DNA of 64,000 nt, taken from positions 1-64,000 of the forward strand of contig JAHIYE010000014.1 in the NCBI GenBank assembly GCA_018815325.1, given 5' to 3'. The stretch is from Gammaproteobacteria bacterium (GTDB taxonomy: Bacteria > Pseudomonadota > Gammaproteobacteria > Burkholderiales > Burkholderiaceae_C). The position numbers and the translations under genes were made by a program. Shown piece after piece: positions 47,439-56,252 of the stretch. Positions within the stretch are counted from its first letter, which is position 1. Each line of letters opens with the position of its first letter. Under the pieces are notes generated by a model. That model was not told the origin of the DNA. It was given only the letters and a program-made list of their open reading frames with translations, and did no database searches.

Positions 47439-48236
47439 ATGAATACTGCTGCATCCAACACGCTCGATATCCGTCGTCCCTCACCCCAGGTGGCCGAAGT
47501 CTGGCTTAACCGACCCGATGTGCGCAATGCCTTCAACGATGAAGTCATTGCCGGACTCACGCAAACCTTTGAAACCCTCGCGAGGGACGAAGAGCTGCGC
47601 GTCATTGTGCTGGCGGCGCACGGCAAGGCCTTCTGCGCCGGGGCCGACCTCAACTGGATGCGTGCCATGGCTGACTACAGCTGGGAGCAGAACCAGGCCG
47701 ATGCGCAAAAGCTCGCCGACATGCTGTGGGTGCTGGACCAGTGCCCGGTACCGATCGTCGGGCGCGTGCAGGGTGACTGCTATGCCGGCGGCATGGGTCT
47801 GGCGGCGATCTGCGATGTGCTGGTGGCCTCCGACAATGTGACCTTCTGCCTGTCCGAAGCCCGGCTGGGCCTGCTGCCCGCCACCATCAGCCCCTATGTG
47901 GTGCGCGCCATGGGGCCACAGGCCTCGCGTCGCTACATGGTGACCGCGGAGCGCTTCAGTGCAGCGCAGGCGCAGGCCATGGGGCTGGTGCATGAACTGT
48001 GCAGCGCCGAGGCACTGGATGCCAAGGTGGCGGAGCTCGTGGCTACGCTGTCGGCCAACGGGCCCAAAGCCGCACGGGCCTGCAAGCTGCTGGTGCGCGA
48101 TGTGAGTGGTGTGCCGATCAGTGCCGAGTTGCGCGCCGAGACGGCACGCCGCATTGCTGACATCCGCAGCAGCGATGAGGGCAAGGAAGGCTTGCAGTCC
48201 TTCCTGCAGAAACGTAAACCGAACTGGGTGCTGTGA
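47439..48236 (+). CDS. liuC: methylglutaconyl-CoA hydratase (enoyl-CoA hydratase family)
   Basis: LiuC hydrates 3-methylglutaconyl-CoA to HMG-CoA. The 265-residue crotonase-fold protein has the oxyanion-hole segments KAFCAGADLNWM and GDCYAGGMGLAAICD, and SEARLGLLPATISPYV carries the catalytic Glu. The ATG at 47439 is used; the open frame upstream runs into the acyl-CoA dehydrogenase and is not real. Assignment as liuC rests on position between liuB and liuD. The stop overlaps the liuD start. Confidence 0.9.
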   Translation: MNTAASNTLDIRRPSPQVAEVWLNRPDVRNAFNDEVIAGLTQTFETLARDEELRVIVLAAHGKAFCAGADLNWMRAMADYSWEQNQADAQKLADMLWVLDQCPVPIVGRVQGDCYAGGMGLAAICDVLVASDNVTFCLSEARLGLLPATISPYVVRAMGPQASRRYMVTAERFSAAQAQAMGLVHELCSAEALDAKVAELVATLSANGPKAARACKLLVRDVSGVPISAELRAETARRIADIRSSDEGKEGLQSFLQKRKPNWVL

Positions 48237-50344
48237 TGTTTAAAAAAATATTGATTGCGAACAGGGGAGAGATTGCCTGCCGCGTGGCAGCCACTGCGCG
48301 CCGCATGGCCATCCAGACCGTGGCGGTGTATTCCGACGCAGATGCCGATGCCAAACATGTGCGGGCCTGTGACGAGGCTGTGCACATTGGGGGCAGCGCA
48401 CCGAAGGACAGCTACCTGCGCTGGGAACGCATCATCGAAGCCGCGAAGGCCACGGGTGCCCAGGCCATTCACCCTGGCTACGGCTTCCTGAGCGAGAACG
48501 AAGAGTTTGCGCAGGCCTGTGCCGATGCGGGGCTGGTCTTCATCGGCCCGCCACCCTCAGCGATCAAGGCCATGGGGCTCAAGGCCGAGTCCAAGCAGCT
48601 CATGGAAAAGGCGGGTGTGCCGCTGGTGCCGGGCTACCACGGCACCGACCAGGATGCCACGATGCTCAAGCACGAGGCGGACCGCATTGGCTACCCCGTT
48701 CTTATCAAAGCCAGTGCCGGTGGTGGTGGCAAGGGCATGCGCGCCGTGGAGCGTGCAGAAGACTTTGCCGCTGCCCTGGCATCCTGCCAGCGCGAGGCCA
48801 TCAACAGCTTTGGCGATGACGCGGTACTGATCGAGAAGTATGTGCAGCGCCCGCGCCATATCGAGATCCAGGTATTCGGCGACAGCCATGGCAACTATGT
48901 CTACCTGTTCGAGCGCGATTGCTCGGTACAGCGCCGCCACCAGAAGGTGCTGGAAGAAGCGCCTGCGCCGGGCATGACGGCCGAGATGCGCCAGCAAATG
49001 GGCCTGGCGGCCGTGGCGGCTGCACGGGCCGTGAACTATGTAGGCGCCGGCACAGTGGAGTTCATCGTCGAGCAGAGAGAAGAGGTGCCAGCCAGCGCCA
49101 AACGCTCCGCCGCCGGGCCGTCCCAAGGCGGGGCAGCCCCCTCGGGGGGCAGCGAGGACACGTTGGTGCCGAGCGTGGGGGCCATGAGTTTCTTCTTCAT
49201 GGAAATGAACACCCGGCTGCAGGTGGAGCATCCCGTGACCGAGGCCATCACCGGCCAGGACCTTGTCGCCTGGCAGCTGCAGGTGGCCAGCGGCGAGAAG
49301 CTGCCGCTGAGCCAGGAGCAACTGAAGATCACAGGGCATGCGATCGAGGCGCGTATCTGTGCCGAGAATCCGGACAACAACTTTTTGCCCGCCACGGGCA
49401 GTCTGCAGGTCTACGCGCTGCCGGATTGCACGATGTTTGAGTACGGTGCGGTGCGGGTGGACTCTGGCGTACGTGAAGGCGATACGATTTCGCCGTATTA
49501 CGACTCGATGGTGGCCAAGCTCATCGTGCACGGCGCCACGCGTGAAGAGGCGCTGGCGCGGCTTGATATGGCGCTGACACAGACCCGTATCGTGGGGTTG
49601 ACGACCAATGTGCAGTTCCTGCGCCATGTGCTGCAGAGCCGCTCGTTTGCGCAGGCTGAGCTGGACACCGCGCTGATTCCACGTGAGGAGGCTGTGCTGT
49701 TCAGACAGGAGCGCGTGGGCCTGCCACTGGCCGCCGCGAGTGTGGTCGCCCATACCCTGCAGCAGGAACAGGCGGTGCAGCAGGCGCAGACTGGCGCCTC
49801 CGGCTGGCTCGACCCGTGGGCGCGGCGTGATGACTGGCGCGCGTATGGCGTGAGCATGCGGCGCTTTGAGTTTGAGTTTCATGGCGAGCCCCATGCAGCC
49901 ACCTTGACCTGTCTGCACGATGGCGCGCTGCAACTGGCGGTGGATGACGTGGCAGGTGGCTTGACTTGGTCCCCGGTGGGGGAGGCGCTGGATGTGCAAT
50001 TTGGCGGCCGGCGCGAGCTGGTCCATGTGCACCGGCAGGGCGAGCTGGCCCATGTGTTTGCCCGGGCTGGCGCAACGCAGATCGTGGTCATTGATGCACT
50101 GGCCCATGCGGGCGACAGCCAGAGCGAGGGCGGTCGCCTGACGGCGCCCATGCCAGGCAAGGTGGTGTCGTTTGCCGTGAAGGCCGGTGACAAGGTCAGC
50201 AAGGGTCAGGCCTTGGCCGTGATGGAGGCCATGAAGATGGAGCACACGATTGCGGCACCCGCGGATGGTGTGGTGGCCGAGTTGCTCTATGCGCCGGGTG
50301 ACCAGGTCAACGAAGGGGCTGAGCTGCTGAAGCTCTCGGCCTGA
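48236..50344 (+). CDS. liuD: methylcrotonyl-CoA carboxylase, biotin carboxylase/BCCP (alpha) subunit, with repeat-derived insertion
   Basis: LiuD carboxylates its own biotin with ATP and bicarbonate. The 702-residue protein has the biotin carboxylase domain (FKKILIANRGEIACRV start, ASAGGGGKGMRAV glycine loop, RDCSVQRRHQKVLEEAPAP) and a C-terminal biotinyl domain with EAMKMEH. Between EFIVEQ and FFFMEMNTR there is an extra stretch of about 37 residues rich in Ser, Gly, Ala and Pro. Its DNA resembles an intergenic repeat. The frame stays open and the flanking catalytic residues are kept, so the enzyme may still work. Confidence 0.94.
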   Translation: MFKKILIANRGEIACRVAATARRMAIQTVAVYSDADADAKHVRACDEAVHIGGSAPKDSYLRWERIIEAAKATGAQAIHPGYGFLSENEEFAQACADAGLVFIGPPPSAIKAMGLKAESKQLMEKAGVPLVPGYHGTDQDATMLKHEADRIGYPVLIKASAGGGGKGMRAVERAEDFAAALASCQREAINSFGDDAVLIEKYVQRPRHIEIQVFGDSHGNYVYLFERDCSVQRRHQKVLEEAPAPGMTAEMRQQMGLAAVAAARAVNYVGAGTVEFIVEQREEVPASAKRSAAGPSQGGAAPSGGSEDTLVPSVGAMSFFFMEMNTRLQVEHPVTEAITGQDLVAWQLQVASGEKLPLSQEQLKITGHAIEARICAENPDNNFLPATGSLQVYALPDCTMFEYGAVRVDSGVREGDTISPYYDSMVAKLIVHGATREEALARLDMALTQTRIVGLTTNVQFLRHVLQSRSFAQAELDTALIPREEAVLFRQERVGLPLAAASVVAHTLQQEQAVQQAQTGASGWLDPWARRDDWRAYGVSMRRFEFEFHGEPHAATLTCLHDGALQLAVDDVAGGLTWSPVGEALDVQFGGRRELVHVHRQGELAHVFARAGATQIVVIDALAHAGDSQSEGGRLTAPMPGKVVSFAVKAGDKVSKGQALAVMEAMKMEHTIAAPADGVVAELLYAPGDQVNEGAELLKLSA
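49076..49185 (+). repeat. in-frame repeat insertion in liuD
   Basis: About 110 bp sit exactly where biotin carboxylases have a loop of a few residues. The DNA contains CGCTCCGCCGCCGGGCCG, a GCCCCCTCGGGGGGC palindrome, CAGCGAGGACACG and GAGCGTGGGGGC. I recognise this pattern from intergenic repeats of Comamonadaceae; no second copy is in this window, so the family assignment rests on memory. Confidence 0.7.
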
Positions 50345-50357
50345 GAGCGGAGAGCAC

Positions 50358-51278
50358 ATGCGAATCAGTTTTTGCTGCAGCAATACCAAGCCCGAGCCCT
50401 GGCTGGCCGGATTCCGTGCTGCCCTGCCACAGGTCGATATCGAAGTCTGGGCGCCCGGCGCACCGCTCGCCGACTACGCGGTGGTGTGGTCGCCACCCCA
50501 GCAGTTTCTGGATGAGCAGACGCAGCTGAGGGCCTTGTTCAATATCGGCGCCGGCGTCGATGCGCTGCTCAAGCTCAGGCTGCCTGCGCAGGCGCAGTTG
50601 GTGCGACTCGGTGATGCAGGCATGTCCGTGCAGATGGCCGAGTACGTGTGCCATGCATTGATTCGCCACTTCCGGGAGTTGGACGCTTATGAGGCTGATG
50701 TGGCGCATGGCAAGTGGTCTTATCGCAAGCCGCGCAGCCGTGCCGATTGGCCGGTGGGCATCATGGGGCTGGGGGTGCTGGGCGAACGTGTGGCCAGATC
50801 GGTGGCGCAGTTCGAGTTCCCGGTGATGGGCTGGAGCCGGTCACCCAGGCAGGTTGATGGTGTGCGCTGCTTTGCCGGTGAAGCGCAGTTCAGTGATTTT
50901 CTGGCGGCGAGCAAGGTGCTGGTGTGTCTGCTGCCGTTGACGGCCGATACTCAAAACATCATGCGACGCGAGACGCTGTCGCAACTGCAGCCCGGTGGCT
51001 ACGTGATCAATGTGGCACGGGGCGCCCATCTGGTGGACGAAGACCTGATCGCTTTGCTGGACGAAGGACATCTGGCTGGCGCCATGCTGGATGTGTTCCG
51101 CGAAGAGCCCTTGCCGGCAGGGCATCCGTTTTGGCAGCATCCGAAAATCACCGTGACGCCACATACCTCGGCCCGCACCCTCAGGGACGAGACGATCGCC
51201 CAGATTGCGGGCAAGATCGAAGCGATGCAGCGGGGAGAACCTGTGAGCGGTGTGGTTGATGTGAAGCGCGGATACTAG
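50358..51278 (+). CDS. ghrA: D-2-hydroxyacid dehydrogenase (glyoxylate/hydroxypyruvate reductase A type)
   Basis: This 306-residue NAD(P)-dependent reductase has the dinucleotide motif GIMGLGVLGERVA, the Arg-bearing YVINVARGAHLVDEDL, the Glu in DVFREEPLPAGHPFW and the catalytic His in VTPHTSARTL. It matches GhrA-type enzymes in length. It starts 13 bp after liuD and precedes HMG-CoA lyase, so it may be transcribed with the liu genes though it has no known step there. Confidence 0.88.
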   Translation: MRISFCCSNTKPEPWLAGFRAALPQVDIEVWAPGAPLADYAVVWSPPQQFLDEQTQLRALFNIGAGVDALLKLRLPAQAQLVRLGDAGMSVQMAEYVCHALIRHFRELDAYEADVAHGKWSYRKPRSRADWPVGIMGLGVLGERVARSVAQFEFPVMGWSRSPRQVDGVRCFAGEAQFSDFLAASKVLVCLLPLTADTQNIMRRETLSQLQPGGYVINVARGAHLVDEDLIALLDEGHLAGAMLDVFREEPLPAGHPFWQHPKITVTPHTSARTLRDETIAQIAGKIEAMQRGEPVSGVVDVKRGY

Positions 51279-51351
51279 TGCCCTTGAACCGTTCCCAGAA
51301 CGAGGGCCTGCAGAGAGACAGGCCCGATGAATGACAAGGTATTGATCAGAT

Positions 51352-52260
51352 ATGAAACTGCCCAGCAAAGTCAAACTCGTGGACGTCGGACCGCGTGACG
51401 GTCTTCAGAATGAAAAGCAGACCGTGCCCGCAGCCACCAAGGTGGAGCTGGTGCACCGTTTGCAGGCCGCTGGCCTCAAGGAAATCGAGGTCACGAGTTT
51501 TGTGAGCCCCAAGTGGGTACCGCAAATGGCTGACAACGCCGAGGTGATGGCGGGCATCAGCCGCCAGCCGGACGTGCGTTACTCCGTGCTCACACCGAAC
51601 ATGAAAGGTTTTGAGGCGGCGCTGGCTTCCCGGCCCGATGAGATCGTGGTGTTTGCCGCCGCGAGCGAAGCCTTCAGCCAGCGCAATATCAACTGTTCGA
51701 TTGCCGAGAGCATCGAGCGCTTCCGTCCGGTGACAGAAGCCGCCCGTGCGAATGGCATCCGTGTGCGTGGCGCGATCTCCTGCACCGTGGGTTGCCCCTA
51801 CGAGGGCGAGGTGGCGCCGGAGCGGGTGGAGATGGTGGCACGGCTGCTCAAGGACATTGGCGTGCAGCATGTGGGTGTGGCCGACACGATCGGCGTGGGC
51901 ACGCCGCTGAAGGTGCAGCGTGCCATGGACGCCGCGCTGAAGCACTACGGCATCGATGAAGTCTCCGGGCACTTCCACGACACCTACGGCCAGGCGCTGG
52001 CCAATACGCTGGTCTCGCTTGCGATGGGCGTGTGGCAGTTTGACACCTCGATTGCGGGCCTGGGCGGCTGTCCCTATGCCAAAGGAGCCACGGGTAACGT
52101 GGCCACTGAAGACGTGGTGTACATGCTGCATGGCATGGGCATTGAGACGGGCATTGATCTGGACAAGCTGATCGACGCTGGGCAGTTCATCAGCGACTTT
52201 CTGGGGCGCAAGACCAACTCGCGCGCGGGTCTGGCCTTGCTGAACAAGCGGGCCGGTTGA
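51352..52260 (+). CDS. mvaB: hydroxymethylglutaryl-CoA lyase
   Basis: The enzyme (LiuE in leucine pathways) cleaves HMG-CoA to acetyl-CoA and acetoacetate. The 302-residue TIM-barrel protein has DVGPRDGLQNE near the N-terminus, GHFHDTYGQALAN with the metal-binding His pair, and GGCPYAKGATGNVATED with the signature Cys. Length matches the family. It closes the leucine pathway encoded at the second liu locus. Confidence 0.95.
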   Translation: MKLPSKVKLVDVGPRDGLQNEKQTVPAATKVELVHRLQAAGLKEIEVTSFVSPKWVPQMADNAEVMAGISRQPDVRYSVLTPNMKGFEAALASRPDEIVVFAAASEAFSQRNINCSIAESIERFRPVTEAARANGIRVRGAISCTVGCPYEGEVAPERVEMVARLLKDIGVQHVGVADTIGVGTPLKVQRAMDAALKHYGIDEVSGHFHDTYGQALANTLVSLAMGVWQFDTSIAGLGGCPYAKGATGNVATEDVVYMLHGMGIETGIDLDKLIDAGQFISDFLGRKTNSRAGLALLNKRAG

Positions 52261-52317
52261 TGCGGTCCATGCGAAAAACTGAAGCTCTGAACCTTGTGCG
52301 ATGGGGGCTTGAACATC

Positions 52318-52824
52318 ATGTGTGGCGCTGAGCTCAAACCCTTGCCTGAAGGTGTGCAGCGCGTGTCCCGGCAACTGCAGGAGCTGGGGCACGCACACAT
52401 GCCGCAGATGCTGGACGGTGCGGCACGCACGGCCCAGCAGGCGGCCGATGCGCTGGGCGTGGCCTTGGGTCAGATCGCCAAGAGCATCATTTTCCGTCGC
52501 AAGCCCGATGGCGCGGCAGTGCTGGTGGTGACCTCGGGCGACCGACGTGTGGACGAGAAAAAAGTCGAGGCGCTGGTGGGAAAGCTGGGGCGAGCTGATG
52601 CGGAGTTTGTGAAAGCCCAGACCGGTTACTCCATCGGGGGTGTGCCGCCGTTGGCACATACGAATACCTCGCTCACCCTGATCGACCGCGAGCTGTTTCG
52701 TTTTGACGAGATATGGGCGGCGGCAGGGCACCCGCATGGGGTGTTCAGGCTCAGTCCGGCAGACCTGGAGCGACTCACGGGAGCCCCTGTGGCCGATGTC
52801 ACACAGGAACAGGCTGCAGCATGA
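52318..52824 (+). CDS. YbaK/EbsC-type aminoacyl-tRNA deacylase
   Basis: This 168-residue protein has the YbaK/ProX fold. The conserved lysine is in LGQIAKSIIFRR, and VTSGDRRVDEKKV and GYSIGGVPPLAH (the GxxP loop) are present. It would edit mischarged tRNAs, probably Cys- or Ala-tRNA-Pro. I chose the ATG at 52318; other starts upstream (52294) are possible. Its stop overlaps the next possible start as ATGA. Confidence 0.88.
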   Translation: MCGAELKPLPEGVQRVSRQLQELGHAHMPQMLDGAARTAQQAADALGVALGQIAKSIIFRRKPDGAAVLVVTSGDRRVDEKKVEALVGKLGRADAEFVKAQTGYSIGGVPPLAHTNTSLTLIDRELFRFDEIWAAAGHPHGVFRLSPADLERLTGAPVADVTQEQAAA

Positions 52825-53048
52825 TTGCTATAGATAAGATAGCTGAAGACGCAAGAATGGCGGGGGCTATGAATCAAAATCTTCCCTCTCCCTGTACCTC
52901 TGTCTGCACCATGCATGCCAGCACGAAATTGTGCAATGGCTGTTTTCGCACGATCGAGGAGATCACCGCCTGGTCGCGCATGGGTGATGAAGACAAGCGC
53001 ATCGTATGGGCCCGGATCGCGCAGCGCATTGAGGAGGTCACGCCATGA
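52821..53048 (+). CDS. DUF1289 small cysteine-rich protein
   Basis: This protein of up to 75 residues has the DUF1289 pattern: CTSVCTMH, then LCNGCFRT and an ITAW segment, four cysteines probably binding a metal. The start at 52821 overlaps the upstream stop as ATGA. However, the first 17 codons lie in a copy of the dispersed repeat, so the ATG at 52869 (MNQNLPSPC, 59 aa) may be the original or real start. The stop overlaps the next gene's ATG. Confidence 0.82.
   Translation: MIAIDKIAEDARMAGAMNQNLPSPCTSVCTMHASTKLCNGCFRTIEEITAWSRMGDEDKRIVWARIAQRIEEVTP
52825..52880 (+). repeat. dispersed repeat, copy C, at the DUF1289 gene start
   Basis: TGCTATAGATAAGATAGCT is followed by GACGCAAG, GGGGGCTATG and CAAAAT, matching the block order of copies A, B and D. 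It lies across the start of the DUF1289 gene and could be translated. Confidence 0.6.
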
Positions 53049-53683
53049 AGCACATCACTTTCTATCTCGACTTCGTGTCTCCTTATGCCTGGCTGGCCTT
53101 CGAGAAGTTGCCGGAGGCCCTGATGGGGCACAGCATCAGCGTCACCTACAAGCCGGTGCTGTTTGCGGGCATGCTCAAACACCACGGCCAACTGGGGCCG
53201 GCTGAAATTGCACCCAAACGCGACTGGACCTATCGCCATGTGCTGTGGCTGGCGCACCAACATGGGGTCGACCTGCAGTTGCCCCGCACCCATCCGTTCA
53301 ATCCGCTCGCGCTGCTGCGCCTGGCGCTGGCCTGCGGCGAAGGGCAGCCTAATCGTTACGTCTGCGAGACCCTGTTTCGCCATGTGTGGTGTGGCGGCGC
53401 AGAGGCGCTGGAGCCTGAGCGCCTGCAGGCACTGACGCAGCAACTCGCGCCGGTGCGTGAGGTGGCGGGGGAGGCGGTGAAACAGGCCTTGCGGGACAAC
53501 ACCACTGAAGCCATCACGCACGGTGTCTTCGGCGTGCCGGCCATGGTGGTGGATGACAGGCTGTTCTGGGGCTTCGATGCCCTGCCCATGCTGGCGGACT
53601 ATCTGAGTGGTGGCGACTGGTTCGCCGGCTCGGATTGGGATACTGCGGCAAGCGTGTATTCGGGCGTTACGCGCGCCAGATAA
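53045..53683 (+). CDS. DsbA-family 2-hydroxychromene-2-carboxylate isomerase-like protein
   Basis: This 212-residue thioredoxin-fold protein of the kappa-GST/HCCA isomerase type has FYLDFVSPYAWLAFEKLP near its start, with a Ser in place of a CxxC pair, and GVFGVPAMVVDDRLFWG near its end. It may act on glutathione-linked aromatic or other substrates; no aromatic pathway is nearby. The ATG overlaps the DUF1289 stop (ATGA). Confidence 0.87.
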   Translation: MKHITFYLDFVSPYAWLAFEKLPEALMGHSISVTYKPVLFAGMLKHHGQLGPAEIAPKRDWTYRHVLWLAHQHGVDLQLPRTHPFNPLALLRLALACGEGQPNRYVCETLFRHVWCGGAEALEPERLQALTQQLAPVREVAGEAVKQALRDNTTEAITHGVFGVPAMVVDDRLFWGFDALPMLADYLSGGDWFAGSDWDTAASVYSGVTRAR

Positions 53684-54019
53684 CGCGCCGTTCAACCTCG
53701 GCTATTCCAGGTGAGTCTCCGGGCTTTGGCCTTCCGAAGGCCATGCGCTGACAACAGCAGTTGCCGCAAGACCCCTGTTTCCGGTCTGTACAGACCCGTT
53801 GAAAAAGGGGGCAAGTGTGCCGAAAAATGCTTTTGAATTCACGCATTCATAGGTGTTTTCCCTTGAAAAAGGGGGGTAAACGGTAATTTCTACTTGAGTA
53901 TCAGAAAACTGTAAGAAATGATCGCCACAGTCCACTCCACTGACGCGACCATGGTCGTGGAGTGTGTGTCCGCTCAGCGATTCTGTCGCTGCTTTTAATT
54001 CATAACAAAGAGGTGTTTC
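53684..54019. promoter_or_regulatory. 336-bp regulatory gap upstream of the symporter operon
   Basis: No gene is seen. The block TTGAAAAAGGGGG occurs twice (53799-53811 and 53863-53875), 64 bp apart. A palindrome, CGACCATGGTCG, lies at 53946-53957, and CACTCCAC (53933-53940) pairs with GTGGAGTG (53957-53964). A weak promoter-like TTGAGT, 17 nt, AATGAT is at about 53894. The gap probably holds the promoter and activator sites for the DUF4212/symporter pair. Confidence 0.45.
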
Positions 54020-54280
54020 ATGAAGGAAGACAACAGCAGTCAGGCCTACTGGAAAGCCACACTGAGCCTGCTGACCCGGATTCTCATCATCTGGTTTTTG
54101 GTGTCGTTCGGTGCCGGTATCCTGTTCGCAGACCTGCTCAACAACATCAAGCTGGGCGGCTATCCATTGGGATTCTGGTTCGCCCAACAAGGTTCCATCT
54201 ACATCTTCATCGTGCTGATTTTTTATTACGCCAAGAAGATGGGCGAAATCGACCGCAAGTTCGACGTACATGAAGACTGA
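54020..54280 (+). CDS. DUF4212 small subunit of sodium/solute symporter
   Basis: This 86-residue protein has two membrane helices (about residues 14-38 and 52-76) with the GGYPLGFWFAQQGSIYIF segment typical of DUF4212. Such proteins accompany VC_2705-type solute:sodium symporters as a small subunit. AGAGG lies upstream of the ATG. The large subunit starts 10 bp downstream. Confidence 0.93.
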   Translation: MKEDNSSQAYWKATLSLLTRILIIWFLVSFGAGILFADLLNNIKLGGYPLGFWFAQQGSIYIFIVLIFYYAKKMGEIDRKFDVHED

Positions 54281-54290
54281 GGGCTAAAAA

Positions 54291-56099
54291 ATGGATCTCC
54301 AAACCACTATCTATCTCGTCGTCGGTCTGAGCTTTGCGCTCTATATCGGCATCGCGATCTGGGCCCGTGCCGGCTCGACCAGCGAGTTCTATGCAGCCGG
54401 CGGCAACGTACATCCCGTGATGAACGGGATGGCCACAGCAGCTGACTGGATGTCTGCGGCCTCCTTCATTTCCATGGCGGGCCTGATCTCCAACATGGGA
54501 TACGGCGGCGCCTTGTTCCTGATGGGCTGGACCGGCGGCTATGTGCTGCTGGCCATGCTGCTTGCTCCCTACCTGCGCAAGTTCGGCAAGTTCACCGTGC
54601 CCCAGTTCATTGGCGACCGCTTCTATTCGAAGTCCGCCAGCACCGTGGCCGTGATCTGTCTGCTGACCGCATCCATCACCTACATCATCGGACAGATGAC
54701 CGGTGTGGGTGTGGCCTTCTCGCGCTTTCTGGGCGTGAGCAGCGAGGTGGGCATTTACGTTGGCATGGCCATCGTGTTTGCCTACGCCGTGTTCGGCGGC
54801 ATGAAGGGCATCACCTATACCCAGGTGGCGCAGTACATTGTGCTGATCCTGGCCTACACGATCCCCGCGATCTTCATCTCGCTGCAGTTGACCGGCAATC
54901 CCCTGCCGCAACTCGGTCTGGGCTCCAACATCGTCGGGCAGGATATTTCCCTGCTCGCCAAGCTGGACCAGGTGGTGACGGAGCTGGGCTTCGGCAAGTA
55001 CACAACGACCACGGCCGGCAGCACGCTGAACATGTTTGTCTACACCCTGTCGCTGATGATCGGTACCGCCGGTCTGCCACACGTGATCATGCGATTCTTT
55101 ACCGTGCCTTCGGTCAAGGACGCACGTTCTTCCGCTGGTTGGGCGCTGGTTTTCATTGCCATCCTGTACACCACGGCACCTGCTGTGGCCGCTATGGCCA
55201 AGACCAACCTGATCCGCACAATCACGCCGGGCGTGGTGATGCAGCATACCGATCCGTTTGCAGCTGATGCCGCGATTGAGTTCGAGAAGCGCCCTGACTG
55301 GATGAAACGCTGGGAAAAAACCGGCCTGTTGAAGTTCGAAGACAAGAACGGTGACGGTCGTATCCAGTACTACAACGACAAGACCAAGGATCCCGTGGTC
55401 CAGAAGAAGGCTGCAGATGCTGGCTGGAAGGGCAACGAGTTGTCCGTCAATGCCGACATCATCGTGCTGGCCAACCCCGAAATCGCGCTGCTGCCTGACT
55501 GGGTGATTGCGCTGGTGGCGGCGGGTGGTCTGGCTGCTGCGCTCTCGACGGCTGCTGGTTTGCTGATGGCTATTTCGTCTGCTGTGTCGCACGATCTGGT
55601 GAAAGGCGTGTTCATGCCCAACATCAGCGAAAAGGGCGAACTGATGACTGGCAAGATTGCCATGGCTGTGGCTATCGTGATCTCCGGTTGGCTGGGTCTG
55701 AACCCGCCCGGGTTCGCAGCAGGTACCGTGGCCTTGGCCTTCGGTATTGCTGCCAGCTCACTGTTCCCCGCCATCATGATGGGTATCTTCAGCAAGAAGA
55801 TGAACAAGGAAGGCGCCATGGCCGGTATGCTGGCAGGCCTGTTCATCACGCTGTTCTATGTGTTCGCACACAAGGGCCTGTTCTTCATCAAGGGCACGGA
55901 ATTCTTGGGCGTCATCGGCGGTGCCAACAGCTTCTTCGGCATCACGCCTGAAGCGTTCGGTGCAGTCGGCGCAGTGGTGAACTTTGCCGTGGCCTTCCTG
56001 GTCGACAAGGTGACCAAAGAGCCACCAGAGCACATCCAGCACATGGTGGAAGCTGTACGCATTCCGCGTGGTTCCAAGGCTGTGGACGGCGCCCATTAA
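54291..56099 (+). CDS. sodium:solute symporter, VC_2705/ActP-like (probable acetate or short carboxylate)
   Basis: This 602-residue SSSF transporter has about thirteen hydrophobic segments. YAAGGNVHPVMNGMATAADWMSAASFISMAG (in parts: AAGGNVHP, then ADWMSAASF) is the conserved core of acetate-type symporters. A hydrophilic insert of about 90 residues lies near the middle (about 325-390). Related proteins transport acetate or other short carboxylates; the substrate here is inferred. It is followed by an intrinsic terminator. Confidence 0.92.
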   Translation: MDLQTTIYLVVGLSFALYIGIAIWARAGSTSEFYAAGGNVHPVMNGMATAADWMSAASFISMAGLISNMGYGGALFLMGWTGGYVLLAMLLAPYLRKFGKFTVPQFIGDRFYSKSASTVAVICLLTASITYIIGQMTGVGVAFSRFLGVSSEVGIYVGMAIVFAYAVFGGMKGITYTQVAQYIVLILAYTIPAIFISLQLTGNPLPQLGLGSNIVGQDISLLAKLDQVVTELGFGKYTTTTAGSTLNMFVYTLSLMIGTAGLPHVIMRFFTVPSVKDARSSAGWALVFIAILYTTAPAVAAMAKTNLIRTITPGVVMQHTDPFAADAAIEFEKRPDWMKRWEKTGLLKFEDKNGDGRIQYYNDKTKDPVVQKKAADAGWKGNELSVNADIIVLANPEIALLPDWVIALVAAGGLAAALSTAAGLLMAISSAVSHDLVKGVFMPNISEKGELMTGKIAMAVAIVISGWLGLNPPGFAAGTVALAFGIAASSLFPAIMMGIFSKKMNKEGAMAGMLAGLFITLFYVFAHKGLFFIKGTEFLGVIGGANSFFGITPEAFGAVGAVVNFAVAFLVDKVTKEPPEHIQHMVEAVRIPRGSKAVDGAH

Positions 56100-56165
56100 G
56101 GCGGCTGTACCCTAAGCTGAAACCTTGCCTCTTGTCCGCGCAGGTGGACGGAGGCGACAATGGAG

Positions 56166-56196
56166 GCCTTGCCGGTGTAGCCGGCAAGGCTTTTTT
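56166..56196 (+). terminator. rho-independent terminator after the symporter
   Basis: The stem GCCTTGCCGG / CCGGCAAGGC has a 5-nt loop and six T residues after it. Confidence 0.93.
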
Positions 56197-56252
56197 ATTT
56201 ATCAAACCTGTTCGTGGCTGTGTGTGGCCTGTTCGGACATTGGGAGTTCTGC

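Noticed and set aside
48557-50389. 610-codon open frame antisense to liuD
   Set aside because: It mirrors a clear biotin carboxylase gene and its translation is His/Arg/Gln-rich without domains.
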